From an uncultured Lachnospiraceae bacterium (GTDB lineage Bacteria > Bacillota > Clostridia > Lachnospirales > Lachnospiraceae), in the NCBI GenBank assembly GCA_937920345.1, contig CALGVA010000065.1:1-64000 (forward strand): a DNA stretch of 64,000 bases. The letters run 5' to 3'. Each line of letters opens with the position of its first letter. Positions within the stretch are counted from its first letter, which is position 1. Below the pieces are notes generated by a model. The model saw only the letters and a program-made list of their open reading frames with translations. It ran no database searches and was not told the origin of the DNA. Positions 6,586 through 15,625 of the stretch are shown in pieces. The position numbers and the translations under genes were made by a program.

Positions 6586-7983
6586 TTATATCTTATTAAA
6601 CGGCTCCTTATAACACGCCACGCTTCCCAGATCCTCCTCGATCCGCAAAAGCTGGTTATACTTCGCCACCCGGTCGCTTCTGCAGGGTGCACCGGTCTTG
6701 ATCTGTCCCGCATTCACCGCCACCGCCAGATCCGCGATAAAGGTATCCTCCGTCTCACCGGATCTGTGGGAGATTACCGCCTTATAGCCGTTCTTCTGCG
6801 CCATCTCTATGGCGTCCATGGCCTCACTGACCGTGCCGATCTGGTTTACCTTGACGAGAATCGCATTGGCCACCTGCAGCTTAATGCCCGCATCCAGACG
6901 TTTTGTATTTGTCACAAACAGATCGTCTCCCACAAGCTGTACACGATCGCCCAGCTTCTTCGTCATCATCTGCCAGCCGTCCCAGTCATCCTCCGCCAGA
7001 CCGTCTTCAATGGAAATGATGGGATACCGCTCCACCAGTTCCTCGTAATATGCCACCATTTCCTCCGTGCTTCTGGTGATCTCCTGCATTTGCGTCTGGT
7101 CCTCAAATTCAACACCCGCCTCATAACATTCCGTGACACGGCTGCCCTTCACCCGGCTGCGCTTGATCTTTAACTCCGTCTCACCGGGGAAATGATACAC
7201 GCCGTCGGATTCGTCATACAGCTCCGACGCCGCCACATCCAGCGCGATCTTGATATCCTGTCCGGGCGTATAGCCGGCGGCTTTGACAGACTCCACGATC
7301 AGGTCAAGCACAGCGAATGCGTCCGGCAGAGACGGTGCGAAACCACCCTCGTCGCCCACACCGGTGGACAATCCTCTGTCGTTACAGATCTTTTTCAGAT
7401 TATGATAGATCTCCGCACAGATACGCAGGCCATCCGCAAAGCTCTCCGCCTGCACGGGCATGATCATAAACTCCTGAAAATCTACCGTATTATCCGCGTG
7501 TTTACCGCCGTTTAAGATATTCATCATGGGCACAGGAAGCAGTCTCGTATAAGCGCCGCCCAGATAACGGTACAGCGGAATCCCCATCGCCTCGGCACAT
7601 ACCTTCGCACATGCCATAGAGACGCCAAGTGTGGCATTGGCGCCCAGATTGCTCTTGTTATCCGTGCCGTCCTGCTCGATCAGAATACGGTCGATCAGCC
7701 CCTGGTCAAAAGCATTCATCCCCATCAGCGCCTCTCTGATTTTGGAATTAACATTGTTCACCGCCTTCGTGGTACCCAGACCGAAATATCTGGTCTCTCC
7801 ATCCCGAAGTTCCACCGCCTCGAAGCGTCCGGTACTGGCGCCGCTGGGCACTGCCGCTCTTCCCACATACTGGGTTCCGCCTACCTCCTTCTCCACCGTC
7901 ACTTCCGCCTCCACCGTGGGATTGCCGCGGGAATCCAGTATCTCTCTTGCATGTACATCTACGATCCTTAACTTCATTGCCAT
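6586..7983 (-). CDS. eno: Enolase
   Basis: Phosphopyruvate hydratase, converting 2-phosphoglycerate to phosphoenolpyruvate in glycolysis, a Mg-dependent cytosolic enzyme. Diagnostic stretches are AREILDSRGNPTVEAEV, VPSGASTG, NILNGGKHADN, GDEGGFAPSL, SIEDGLAEDDW, the enolase signature LVKVNQIGTVSEAM and SHRSGETEDTFIADLAVA. The ATG at 7983 has AGGAGG upstream, giving 465 residues. That is longer than the usual 430 or so because of a basic/charged insertion, including LKIKRSRVKGSRVTECYEAG and TQMQEITR, before AEEMVAYYEEL-type sequence. The leader can fold into a stem that buries the ribosome binding site. gpmI, the previous glycolytic step, lies 9 kb away on the same strand. Confidence 0.97.
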   Translation of the reverse strand: MAMKLRIVDVHAREILDSRGNPTVEAEVTVEKEVGGTQYVGRAAVPSGASTGRFEAVELRDGETRYFGLGTTKAVNNVNSKIREALMGMNAFDQGLIDRILIEQDGTDNKSNLGANATLGVSMACAKVCAEAMGIPLYRYLGGAYTRLLPVPMMNILNGGKHADNTVDFQEFMIMPVQAESFADGLRICAEIYHNLKKICNDRGLSTGVGDEGGFAPSLPDAFAVLDLIVESVKAAGYTPGQDIKIALDVAASELYDESDGVYHFPGETELKIKRSRVKGSRVTECYEAGVEFEDQTQMQEITRSTEEMVAYYEELVERYPIISIEDGLAEDDWDGWQMMTKKLGDRVQLVGDDLFVTNTKRLDAGIKLQVANAILVKVNQIGTVSEAMDAIEMAQKNGYKAVISHRSGETEDTFIADLAVAVNAGQIKTGAPCRSDRVAKYNQLLRIEEDLGSVACYKEPFNKI

Positions 7984-7990
7984 ATAAAAA

Positions 7991-8044
7991 CCTCCTGTGC
8001 GCAACTGCTTTTCATTTTTTCAGTAGTAGTATGCACACAGGAGG
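7991..8044 (-). promoter_or_regulatory. 5'-leader hairpin sequestering the eno ribosome binding site
   Basis: Reading the minus strand, CCTCCTGTGTGCA (8044-8032) is followed by a 28-nt loop and TGCGCACAGGAGG (8003-7991). The second arm contains the AGGAGG that serves eno, 7 bases before its ATG. The arms pair over 13 consecutive positions with a single G-U wobble. An inner CTG/CAG pairing (8021-8024 with 8004-8007) can extend it. An anti-Shine-Dalgarno this long and exact suggests translational control. Confidence 0.6.
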
Positions 8045-8148
8045 TCTGTTTTATAATATCTTGTCCGATTTTCTTACAATATTCCCCCCTCTTTTATTCA
8101 AACTGACGTCATTACCAACAAAAGAGTCCTTTCTTTCAAAACCCCGGC

Positions 8149-8164
8149 CGCCGTGTTACCGGCG
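8149..8164 (-). terminator. Weak terminator candidate after the ytr-like operon
   Basis: CGCCG-GTAACA-CGGCG on the minus strand, directly after the lipoprotein stop, followed by GCCGGGGTTTTG. The U-run is short and displaced from the stem. Confidence 0.3.
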
Positions 8165-8165
8165 T

Positions 8166-9449
8166 CTACTGTCTGTAGAAAACCTCCCCGTTACACCAGA
8201 AATAATCCCTGTTCTCCGAGATTCCCAATATGTACCACACCAGCGGCGCATCCTTCGTCCCGCGAAAATAGATGGCAAGCTCCGGGCACAAATCTCTGTC
8301 GCTCCGGTCGATAATGTCCCATTCGTAACTCGTCTCTGCATAGAAATCCACTGACGGGTAATAGACCACCGCCTCGTCACCGTCAAACTTTAGCGCCACA
8401 TCATACTGCCTGTTTTCTCCTTCACTCTTCGGATGATGATACCATGTCCCCTGAAGCGCTTCCTTCGTGATTTTGCTCCAATCGCCCAGCACATAACTGT
8501 TTTCCACCGCCGAAGCGTCCGCCTCAAACTTCGGATTATTCAAAATTTCCTGATCAATCAGACATGCCGGCTCATCAGTAAATTCCTCCTCAAGAATGCT
8601 GCCCTCTATGATGTGGTTGCTGACAATCGCCTTCGTGCCGCCGACAATATTTACCACTACCTCACATTTGCTAACCCAGTAATCGCCCTCGCATTGCAGC
8701 GTAACCTCCGTCCCCTCTTCATTGAGCACACCGTCTGTACACGTAAACATACAGTAGTTGGTGTCGCCCGCCTGAAGACAGAAACAGTCCGTCTCCGGAT
8801 AATAGATACCTTCCAGACTCTCATTCCCTTTCATTAAGAGTTCATCATAAGTAAGCCCGACCTTTTCCAGCAGAAAAATATCCATATCCGCCTTATCGAT
8901 CACCCAGAAATCCGTGTAGATCCCTTCTTCCTCATACCGGTCCAGATAAGCCTGTATCTGTTCTTCGGTTCCCTCGTGGGAAATGCCCGCACCACCGTAA
9001 AATACCTCAAACAGATTGATCTGGGTCGGATCCCCCCAGTCAGACAAAAGGAACCCGTAATTTGACACCTCCTGTATCCACTCTGTATATTCCTGCAGTT
9101 CCGCCTCTGTCAGTTTCCTGCCGCCGGCATCCTCCGCCATCCCGTCTGATTCTGTCTGTCCGTCGCCGCCTGCCTGTGAAGCTTCCCCGTCAGTCTGCGT
9201 GGAGACGGGTTGATCTCCTTCTGCCGGCGTACCATCTGTCCCTATTTCATCTGTCTGTGCGGCGTCATCCTGTACACCATCCGTCTGCACGTCATCGGTC
9301 CCTTCACCACTGTCCCGGATCTGTGCCTCTGTCTCCTGCGTTCCGCCGCATGCCGTCAGCATTCCGATACAAACACCCCCGGTCAGCAGCAGAACCGCCG
9401 GAACATATTTTTTCCTTCTTTTCGATCCAGATCTGATTCTCATCTTCAT
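8166..9449 (-). CDS. Secreted lipoprotein of unknown function
   Basis: A 427-residue protein with a lipoprotein signal: basic start, hydrophobic core VPAVLLLTGGVCIGM and lipobox LTAC followed by Gly-Gly. An Asp/Thr/Glu-rich linker spans about residues 40-110. The rest is a soluble domain rich in Tyr, Trp and acidic residues; I do not recognise its family. The C-terminal segment (GTWYHH onward) looks like a beta-sheet binding domain. ATG 9449 has GGGGAG upstream; an in-frame TTG two codons earlier is the alternative. It is the last gene of the seven-gene ytr-like operon, after the MacB-like permease. It may be the extracytoplasmic partner of that transporter, but that is inference from position. 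Confidence 0.75.
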   Translation of the reverse strand: MKMRIRSGSKRRKKYVPAVLLLTGGVCIGMLTACGGTQETEAQIRDSGEGTDDVQTDGVQDDAAQTDEIGTDGTPAEGDQPVSTQTDGEASQAGGDGQTESDGMAEDAGGRKLTEAELQEYTEWIQEVSNYGFLLSDWGDPTQINLFEVFYGGAGISHEGTEEQIQAYLDRYEEEGIYTDFWVIDKADMDIFLLEKVGLTYDELLMKGNESLEGIYYPETDCFCLQAGDTNYCMFTCTDGVLNEEGTEVTLQCEGDYWVSKCEVVVNIVGGTKAIVSNHIIEGSILEEEFTDEPACLIDQEILNNPKFEADASAVENSYVLGDWSKITKEALQGTWYHHPKSEGENRQYDVALKFDGDEAVVYYPSVDFYAETSYEWDIIDRSDRDLCPELAIYFRGTKDAPLVWYILGISENRDYFWCNGEVFYRQ

Positions 9450-9472
9450 ATCCAACTCCCCTTATCAACAAA

Positions 9473-9495
9473 CGCCCCGCTCTGCCAGCGGGGCG
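9473..9495 (-). terminator. GC-rich hairpin between permease and lipoprotein genes
   Basis: A perfect 9-bp stem CGCCCCGCT/AGCGGGGCG with a 5-nt loop, followed on the minus strand by TTTGTTG. It sits inside the operon, so it probably acts as a partial terminator or a stability element that sets lipoprotein levels. Confidence 0.55.
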
Positions 9496-9507
9496 CATAT
9501 CTGTCTT

Positions 9508-10857
9508 CTACTCATTTCTGATCGCTGCCAGCGGACTTAACTTCATCGCCCGCCGTGCCGGGAAAAATCCGGCTATCATGCCGACTAAAATTGCAAAGAC
9601 CAGCGACAGTCCCATAAGCCAGACCGGAATAAAGGAAATGCTCCCCCCGCCCAGCATCATATCCTGAGACGACTGTGCCAGCTTGTTAATCACTGCAGAT
9701 ATCGCAAAGCTCAGTCCTAACCCTATGACCCCGCCGATCAGTCCGATAAAACCTGCTTCCATCAGGAACAGGCTCCGGATATTGCGCAGATCACAGCCAA
9801 GCACCTTCATAACACCAATTTCCTTCGTCCGCTCGTAAATAGACATCATCATCGTATTAGTAATACCGATCGCCGCTACAAACAGTGAAACCGCACCGAT
9901 ACCGCCGAGTACCGCCTGAATCGTTCCCATGGTCTTCTGGCTTGATTCCACCCACTCCGCATTACTGTATGCTTCATAGCCTAATACATCCGTCAGATAG
10001 GTCTGCACTTCCATAACATTATCCAGATCATCCACGTTGACGTCCAGTTCACTGTAGAAGATCTCCTTATAAGGCTTACCGGTCTTCGTCTGCGGCTGCC
10101 CCGGAATTACTTTATTCTTAAATATCTTTTTGAGCTGTGCCTTCAGCTGATCAATATCGCAGAACGTATACCAGCCATATTGAGACCAGCTGTTCTCGTC
10201 GTTAGGCGCCTCCACACCACAAGCGTTTATCATATACTTCTTCGGCTGGGGTCTTGGCTGCCCGTCCTCCGTTGTACTGCCCGCGGAATAGTACGCATCC
10301 GTATCAAAAATCACGAAGATCGTATCTTTCATCAGATTAATGTCAGGCAGAACCCCGGTCTCCCAATAACCGCCCCCGGTCTTGGAATTATAGAAGTTCT
10401 GCAGCACCTGATTACCGTAAAAAAAGGTGAGTTCCTCATCCTCTCCCGGCAGACGGCCATCCTGCACATTAATATCCATCTCCGCAAAAGTCTCTTTCGG
10501 CATACCCCTGATCTGCAGATAGCCCTGATATCCACCGTACTTGGCTATCGCACTCGTTTCCAGAACCGGCCATACCGATTCCACATGCTCTAGCGCCTCT
10601 ATCTCGCGGATCAACTCGTCATCCAGCCTTTTCTCCTCTGTGCCGTCGCTGTTCCACGGCTCCCGCATGGTGATCTGCGTCAGACTCCCTGAGGACTCGA
10701 TCTGCTCCATCTGGGTACGGCTTAAGCCCAGCCCCAATGAGACCATAACCACGATCGACGCCACACCGATGACCACGCCCAGCACGGTCAATACGGTTCT
10801 TATTTTTCTTTTCCATAAATTACCGCTGCTCATCCGCAGCAAGTCAAGGAATTTCAT
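9508..10857 (-). CDS. MacB/YtrF-like ABC transporter permease
   Basis: A 449-residue permease of the MacB/FtsX type. An N-terminal helix (RKIRTVLTVLGVVIGVASIVV, residues 17-40) leads to a large extracytoplasmic domain of about 270 residues. Three C-terminal helices follow, with the family motif ITNTMMMSIYERTKEIGVMK and the terminal PARRAMKLSPLAAIR. Members of this superfamily use a LolD/MacB-type ATPase to drive movement of the outer domain; they do not always transport a solute. The matching ATPase lies two genes upstream, separated by the COG1361-like protein. This order corresponds to ytrE-ytrF of Bacillus with an inserted gene. Confidence 0.88.
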   Translation of the reverse strand: MKFLDLLRMSSGNLWKRKIRTVLTVLGVVIGVASIVVMVSLGLGLSRTQMEQIESSGSLTQITMREPWNSDGTEEKRLDDELIREIEALEHVESVWPVLETSAIAKYGGYQGYLQIRGMPKETFAEMDINVQDGRLPGEDEELTFFYGNQVLQNFYNSKTGGGYWETGVLPDINLMKDTIFVIFDTDAYYSAGSTTEDGQPRPQPKKYMINACGVEAPNDENSWSQYGWYTFCDIDQLKAQLKKIFKNKVIPGQPQTKTGKPYKEIFYSELDVNVDDLDNVMEVQTYLTDVLGYEAYSNAEWVESSQKTMGTIQAVLGGIGAVSLFVAAIGITNTMMMSIYERTKEIGVMKVLGCDLRNIRSLFLMEAGFIGLIGGVIGLGLSFAISAVINKLAQSSQDMMLGGGSISFIPVWLMGLSLVFAILVGMIAGFFPARRAMKLSPLAAIRNE

Positions 10858-10880
10858 ATATTACGCACCCCGATTACCGA

Positions 10881-12680
10881 TTATATATTATCGTCAAGAT
10901 CAGACAGATCCTCTGCCAGCATCTGCGCCGCCTTTTTCTTCTTACGAATCTGTATGAACACGATGACACCTGCAATCGCCGCCACAACGACAACCGCAAT
11001 CACCGCAATGATCGTTCCCGGCTTCTTCTGCCCGCCTTCTTCCTCGAGCATCATATCACCATCCATCATACCGCCGCCCATTCCCATATCGTCAAACATC
11101 TCTTCCGATACAAACAGCGTGATGGGTTTCTGTGTCGTCGTCACATTTCCGCCTTCATCCTCGTAGGAAATCTCCATATTGATCGTTCCGTCATCCATAG
11201 TCGGCGCAATACCGGTCAGCATAACATCCACGTTGCCGGTTGCACCGGACTGCAGGTTCCCGACAAAAGCGGAAGCCTCATCCACAGAATCACCGATAAA
11301 TTTCACCTGCACGTTATAGAGCGTCGTCTTACCCGTATTATAGATGCTAAACATGACATTAGACTGACTGCCCACTGTAATATCTGCCGGAACTACTTCC
11401 GGTATACTTGTATCAAAACGGCTTTCCTGTGAGATCGGAATAGACACGCTCGCCTTGTCCTCCAAATCAAACATGACGCCTGCGTCATATTTCATATTGA
11501 CATCCAGCACATAGGGTTTCTGAGCCAGATCGGCCTTGGCCGTCATCTCGATCACAATATCCGCCGCGGTATTCGCCGCAATGCTGTCCATATATACGGA
11601 ACTGGCGCCGGAAGTCGGCAGAAATGCCGAATAAGTATTCGTCTTGTCCTCACCCTCTATCGCCGCCTGCATATCAAATAACACGTTCGTTACCGCCAGA
11701 TCCTTGGCCGTGTTCTGCACATGGACCGTCAATGTAAATGTATCTCCCGCAAAGACCTTCTCAGGACTTGTCTCAAATCCGGTCACCACAATACGCGGCT
11801 TCGCTCCGGTCGTTTCCTGTCCGCTTCCGCCGATGAATCCGCTGCCCGGCTTGCCCACAGTCTTCACATATACGGTAAGTTCTGCCGGCTTCTCGCTGCG
11901 GATACCAGCCTTCGTATAGGATACGTTAAATTTCAGCGGATAATAACCGGTCATGACGTCACTTCTCACCGTAAAAATAAAAGTGAATTCTCTTCTGTTC
12001 TCCATGGCCGCTTCCTTGGTCTTATTACCCGGAATAAAAGGCTCTGTCTGCAGATAGTTCGTCATATCCGGCTCAAACGGCCACTCTGAGACACCGTTTG
12101 ATATCTGCGGCTCTATGATCAGATCATTCAATTCCTCTGTACCAAAGTTAATCACCGGCAGCACGATCGAAACCTGTTGTCCTGCACTGACCGTCGGCGT
12201 CTCCCAGTTGTCGCCTACCTGCAGGAATTCACTGGTGGTAGCTGTGACTGTCGCTACCGCTGCAGACTCCATAGAACTTTTGGTGGATGCCACGTATGAC
12301 CACAATTCCGCAACAGTCATATCCGTATTGGCGATATAGTACACCGCGCTGTCGAATACTTTATGCAGCTTCTCCATAATCTTCGCATCAAGCTTGTATC
12401 TTACTTCCAGACTCTGCATGTAGTAGAGCATATCCTCATCAGCATCCGCCCTATCGTCATTGTTAATGATTCTGCCGGATGTCCGGTCGATCGTCGGCGT
12501 ATTGTCAACCGTATTGCCGCTGATGCTTTCTTCCGCCTCCACATACCCCATCATACCTGCCTGCGGCACAGACGGAATCACCAGCACCGCCGCCGCACTA
12601 AATGCCGCGCCAAGTAACAGCCTGTTCAACCGCTTTCTGATCGTGAAGCTTCCTCTTCCATCACATTCTCTCTTTTTCAT
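10881..12680 (-). CDS. COG1361-like surface protein with C-terminal membrane anchor
   Basis: A 599-residue exported protein. The signal peptide is around LLLGAAFSAAAVLVIPSVPQ. Repeated beta-rich modules follow, of the kind seen in S-layer-like COG1361/NEW3/CARDB domains; one example starts PRIVVTGFETSPEKVFAGD with VHVQNT and another has QSNVMFSIYNTGKT. A Met/Gly-rich linker, a membrane helix (TIIAVIAVVVVAAIAGVIVF) and a short Lys/Asp-rich cytoplasmic tail end it. ATG 12680 is preferred over an in-frame start 51 bp upstream because of the GAGGAG before it. It lies between a LolD-like ATPase and its MacB-like permease, a placement I take to mean that it works with them at the outer face of the membrane. 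The ligand is unknown. Confidence 0.75.
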   Translation of the reverse strand: MKKRECDGRGSFTIRKRLNRLLLGAAFSAAAVLVIPSVPQAGMMGYVEAEESISGNTVDNTPTIDRTSGRIINNDDRADADEDMLYYMQSLEVRYKLDAKIMEKLHKVFDSAVYYIANTDMTVAELWSYVASTKSSMESAAVATVTATTSEFLQVGDNWETPTVSAGQQVSIVLPVINFGTEELNDLIIEPQISNGVSEWPFEPDMTNYLQTEPFIPGNKTKEAAMENRREFTFIFTVRSDVMTGYYPLKFNVSYTKAGIRSEKPAELTVYVKTVGKPGSGFIGGSGQETTGAKPRIVVTGFETSPEKVFAGDTFTLTVHVQNTAKDLAVTNVLFDMQAAIEGEDKTNTYSAFLPTSGASSVYMDSIAANTAADIVIEMTAKADLAQKPYVLDVNMKYDAGVMFDLEDKASVSIPISQESRFDTSIPEVVPADITVGSQSNVMFSIYNTGKTTLYNVQVKFIGDSVDEASAFVGNLQSGATGNVDVMLTGIAPTMDDGTINMEISYEDEGGNVTTTQKPITLFVSEEMFDDMGMGGGMMDGDMMLEEEGGQKKPGTIIAVIAVVVVAAIAGVIVFIQIRKKKKAAQMLAEDLSDLDDNI

Positions 12681-12705
12681 TTCCCTATCCACTCCTCTTT
12701 TACCC

Positions 12706-13464
12706 TTACTGGTTCCCCTGCTCGTTTGCACTGATTTGATCCGGCATATCTTCGCCGCGTCTATCCTCGATCTCTATAATCTTCCCGTCCTTGATCCGCA
12801 GAACAATATCCGCGAATCCGGCCAGATAGTTATCGTGTGTTACCATAACAAGCGTCTGGTTCTTCTCCCGCACAACCTTTTTCATCAGATTCATCACTTC
12901 CACGGAAGTGTTGGAATCCAGATTACCGGTAGGCTCATCCGCAAAGATGATCTCCGGTTCCACCACCAGAGCGCGCGCCACACCCACACGCTGCTGCTGT
13001 CCGCCTGACATCTGGTTCGGTCTGTGCTTCTTATGCTTCGTCAGACCGACCAGATCCAGCATCTCCTCTGCTCTGGCATTGCGCCTCTTCTTATCCATTC
13101 CCTGAAAAGTAAGGGGAAGCGCCACATTCTCAATGGCGTTCATGGTTCCCATCAGGTTAAAAGACTGAAATATGAAACCGATATGTTCCCGTCTGAACGC
13201 CACCAGCTGATTCTCTGTTTTCGTCTCCATGTGCTCCCCTGCAATCACGATCTCTCCCTTAGTTGGCTTCTCCAGCCCAGCCAGCATATTAAGGAGCGTG
13301 GATTTACCGGAGCCGGAAGTTCCCACAATAGAGCAGAAATCTCCCCGGTTAATGGTAAAGCTGACGCCGTTGAGTGCCCGCACCTTAGTCTCTCCGACCC
13401 GATAAATCTTATATAAATCTTTGACATTGATCACAGGTTCTGCCTGTCCTCTATTCATGAACAT
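12706..13464 (-). CDS. ABC transporter ATP-binding protein, LolD/MacB/YtrE type
   Basis: A 252-residue ATPase with Walker A GTSGSGKSTLLN, Q-loop FQSFNLMGTMNAIENV, signature MSGGQQQRVGVARALV, Walker B EIIFADEPTGNLDS and the switch His in MVTHDN. The phrase ADEPTGNLDS and the RVGETKVRALNGV start are typical of ATPases that power MacB/FtsX-like permeases. It starts 10 bp after the stop of the preceding 716-residue permease, so all seven genes appear to be one transcription unit. Its own permease is two genes downstream. Confidence 0.93.
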   Translation of the reverse strand: MFMNRGQAEPVINVKDLYKIYRVGETKVRALNGVSFTINRGDFCSIVGTSGSGKSTLLNMLAGLEKPTKGEIVIAGEHMETKTENQLVAFRREHIGFIFQSFNLMGTMNAIENVALPLTFQGMDKKRRNARAEEMLDLVGLTKHKKHRPNQMSGGQQQRVGVARALVVEPEIIFADEPTGNLDSNTSVEVMNLMKKVVREKNQTLVMVTHDNYLAGFADIVLRIKDGKIIEIEDRRGEDMPDQISANEQGNQ

Positions 13465-13474
13465 GCCTTTCCTT

Positions 13475-15625
13475 TCACTCTGTCCCGTTCTTTATTGCAG
13501 TCGCCTGCACTACGAACTCCGGAACCTGACCCGTATAGAATTTATAATATGTGCCGTAGCTTCCCCTCTCATACGGATATGTCGTATCTTTTTTTAATGT
13601 AATATATACCTCATAATTCCGATCCAGCTCATCCGGATCATGCCACATGGCATAGTGCATACTGGAAGGATAAATCACCGGCAGAATCTGTGCAAACTGC
13701 TCCTGATCATAGAAGTTCTCGGAAACCGCCAGATCCTCCTCATACACATACTCTGCCACCGCTGCATAGGAATTCCAGCTCGCCGCCGCATTTACACTCC
13801 GGTCATTCATCTGCTCACTCAATTCATAATGATAATTAGTGACCATAATGTTCTCGATATCCTCCGGATTCAGTTTAACCGGATAATACGCGTCCTGAGA
13901 TTTTAAATATGTTATCGTGTTCTCATAGCTCTCATATACATCCAGACCATGTGCCATCCATCCGGCAAACCGGAAGCTGATCTGTCCACAGGGACGCTGA
14001 GTGCTTGCCATCGAAAAATCATACTGCTCCATATCCTTAAGATACGCATCCCTGAGTGCCTGCGCATCCGCAGTCGGCAGAGCCACCTTAGCCGCTCCGT
14101 TGCTGTAACTCATCTCAAGCACCTGATCATAGGATTCCCGGTCCGTCACAATCTGCCATGTGCCATTCTTAAATTCCTGCGACCCCACAATTCTGTCCAG
14201 ATACTTGACATTATCAGGATCTGCAATATCCACCGAAAAGCATCTGCCCACTTTTCTGCCCGATTTTAAGCGGTACAGAACATTGAATGCAACCGGATTC
14301 TTCATGTCTTCCTTGTCCACGCCCCGCGCTTTATCGGCAAGTGCCAGCACAGGCTCCATATCCTTGATAAACATGTGCTTCTCCGAAAAAGTATTCGCCT
14401 GCACATAATCGAAATCCTTATTCCAGAAATCACCGTAATAGTCCACATTGACTGCAATGCTTTCCAGTTTATCCGGATTCGGCAGATACATATCATATCC
14501 GAACAGATCCAGTCTGAAAATCAAAAATACAAACAGAATTCCCGCTACAGCTATGCCGCTGGTCACCGGATGCCTAAGCAGACTCTTGATATCAAAGTCA
14601 AAAATCACTTCCGCCGCCGCACTGACAATCACTCCGCTGCCGATCATGCTCGCCAGCGTCAGCACCGTGCTGCCGTACGCCGCATTATGTACCCACATAC
14701 CCAGTCCGAGACTGACCGGAATGACGACTGCCACCTTAATGATCTGACCGATCACAGGATATGTCATTGCCTGCCCCGCCGCCTCCGACGGCCGCTTCCG
14801 ATAGCACACCCAGGCCGCCGCCAGAATCACTACCGCAAGTATAAACCATTTGCCATAGTAAGGCAATAGTTGTTGCAATAACTCCTTCACATCCTCCGTA
14901 TATTTCATTCTGGGCGTATTTCCGAAATAATCCTGGAGCACAGACAGCTTCGGCACATGCGGTACGTAGAATCCCGATGCTGTTTTGAAGAATGCGCTCT
15001 GCATGCTGTTGATCAGATAATACAGCACCAGTTCATACATAATCAGTGTACCTGCCACACCCAGACCGACGAATTGGTTGCCGGTCAGCATTACCGCCAG
15101 GATCGATATATGATATATCGCCAGGAAGAACAGCAGATTCCATATGAAGCCAAGCCCGATGACCGCCATAACCGGACCGCTCACCGCACCCTGCACCGCC
15201 GCCACAATCACACCGATCATGAGGCTGACCAGATTACCCGTCAGATAGATTATGATACCGTTTATATAGATCACCGCAAATCTCTTATTCCTGTTCACCG
15301 GTACGCTGTGGTACAAATCAACCTTTTTTCTGTCATAGAGATAGGAAAATCCCTGCATACCGATGATGATCGCAAGCCCTACCACAATAACGACCAGATT
15401 ATCCTGAAAGCCTAGCGCATCCTGTGCCGCCTGACACAACGCCGACTTATATTCCGCAGGCGTCTTGTATCTGTCCTCTCTGTTCCATCTGTTGATCCGG
15501 CTCAAATATACCGTCAGGACACCGACATACGCCATGAGCTGCGCCAAAACGGCCACAATCCATATCCATATCCGGCGTTTATGATTTTCTCTGCTGTTAG
15601 CCCAGAATGATTTTCTTGATGTCAT
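13475..15625 (-). CDS. Large ABC-2 type permease (DUF6449-like), ytrC/D position
   Basis: A 716-residue membrane protein. The first 375 residues carry about eight helices, including IWIVAVLAQLMAYVGVLTVY and a conserved-looking YLYDRKKVDLYHSVPVNRNK loop typical of this family of exporter permeases. From about residue 380 to the end it is an extracytoplasmic domain rich in Tyr and Asp, with no return helix, ending VVQATAIKNGTE. I associate this layout with DUF6449-type permeases. Its start overlaps the end of the ATPase gene by 29 bp, so the two are translated together. In the Bacillus ytr operon two smaller permeases occupy this place; here one long protein does. Confidence 0.8.
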   Translation of the reverse strand: MTSRKSFWANSRENHKRRIWIWIVAVLAQLMAYVGVLTVYLSRINRWNREDRYKTPAEYKSALCQAAQDALGFQDNLVVIVVGLAIIIGMQGFSYLYDRKKVDLYHSVPVNRNKRFAVIYINGIIIYLTGNLVSLMIGVIVAAVQGAVSGPVMAVIGLGFIWNLLFFLAIYHISILAVMLTGNQFVGLGVAGTLIMYELVLYYLINSMQSAFFKTASGFYVPHVPKLSVLQDYFGNTPRMKYTEDVKELLQQLLPYYGKWFILAVVILAAAWVCYRKRPSEAAGQAMTYPVIGQIIKVAVVIPVSLGLGMWVHNAAYGSTVLTLASMIGSGVIVSAAAEVIFDFDIKSLLRHPVTSGIAVAGILFVFLIFRLDLFGYDMYLPNPDKLESIAVNVDYYGDFWNKDFDYVQANTFSEKHMFIKDMEPVLALADKARGVDKEDMKNPVAFNVLYRLKSGRKVGRCFSVDIADPDNVKYLDRIVGSQEFKNGTWQIVTDRESYDQVLEMSYSNGAAKVALPTADAQALRDAYLKDMEQYDFSMASTQRPCGQISFRFAGWMAHGLDVYESYENTITYLKSQDAYYPVKLNPEDIENIMVTNYHYELSEQMNDRSVNAAASWNSYAAVAEYVYEEDLAVSENFYDQEQFAQILPVIYPSSMHYAMWHDPDELDRNYEVYITLKKDTTYPYERGSYGTYYKFYTGQVPEFVVQATAIKNGTE

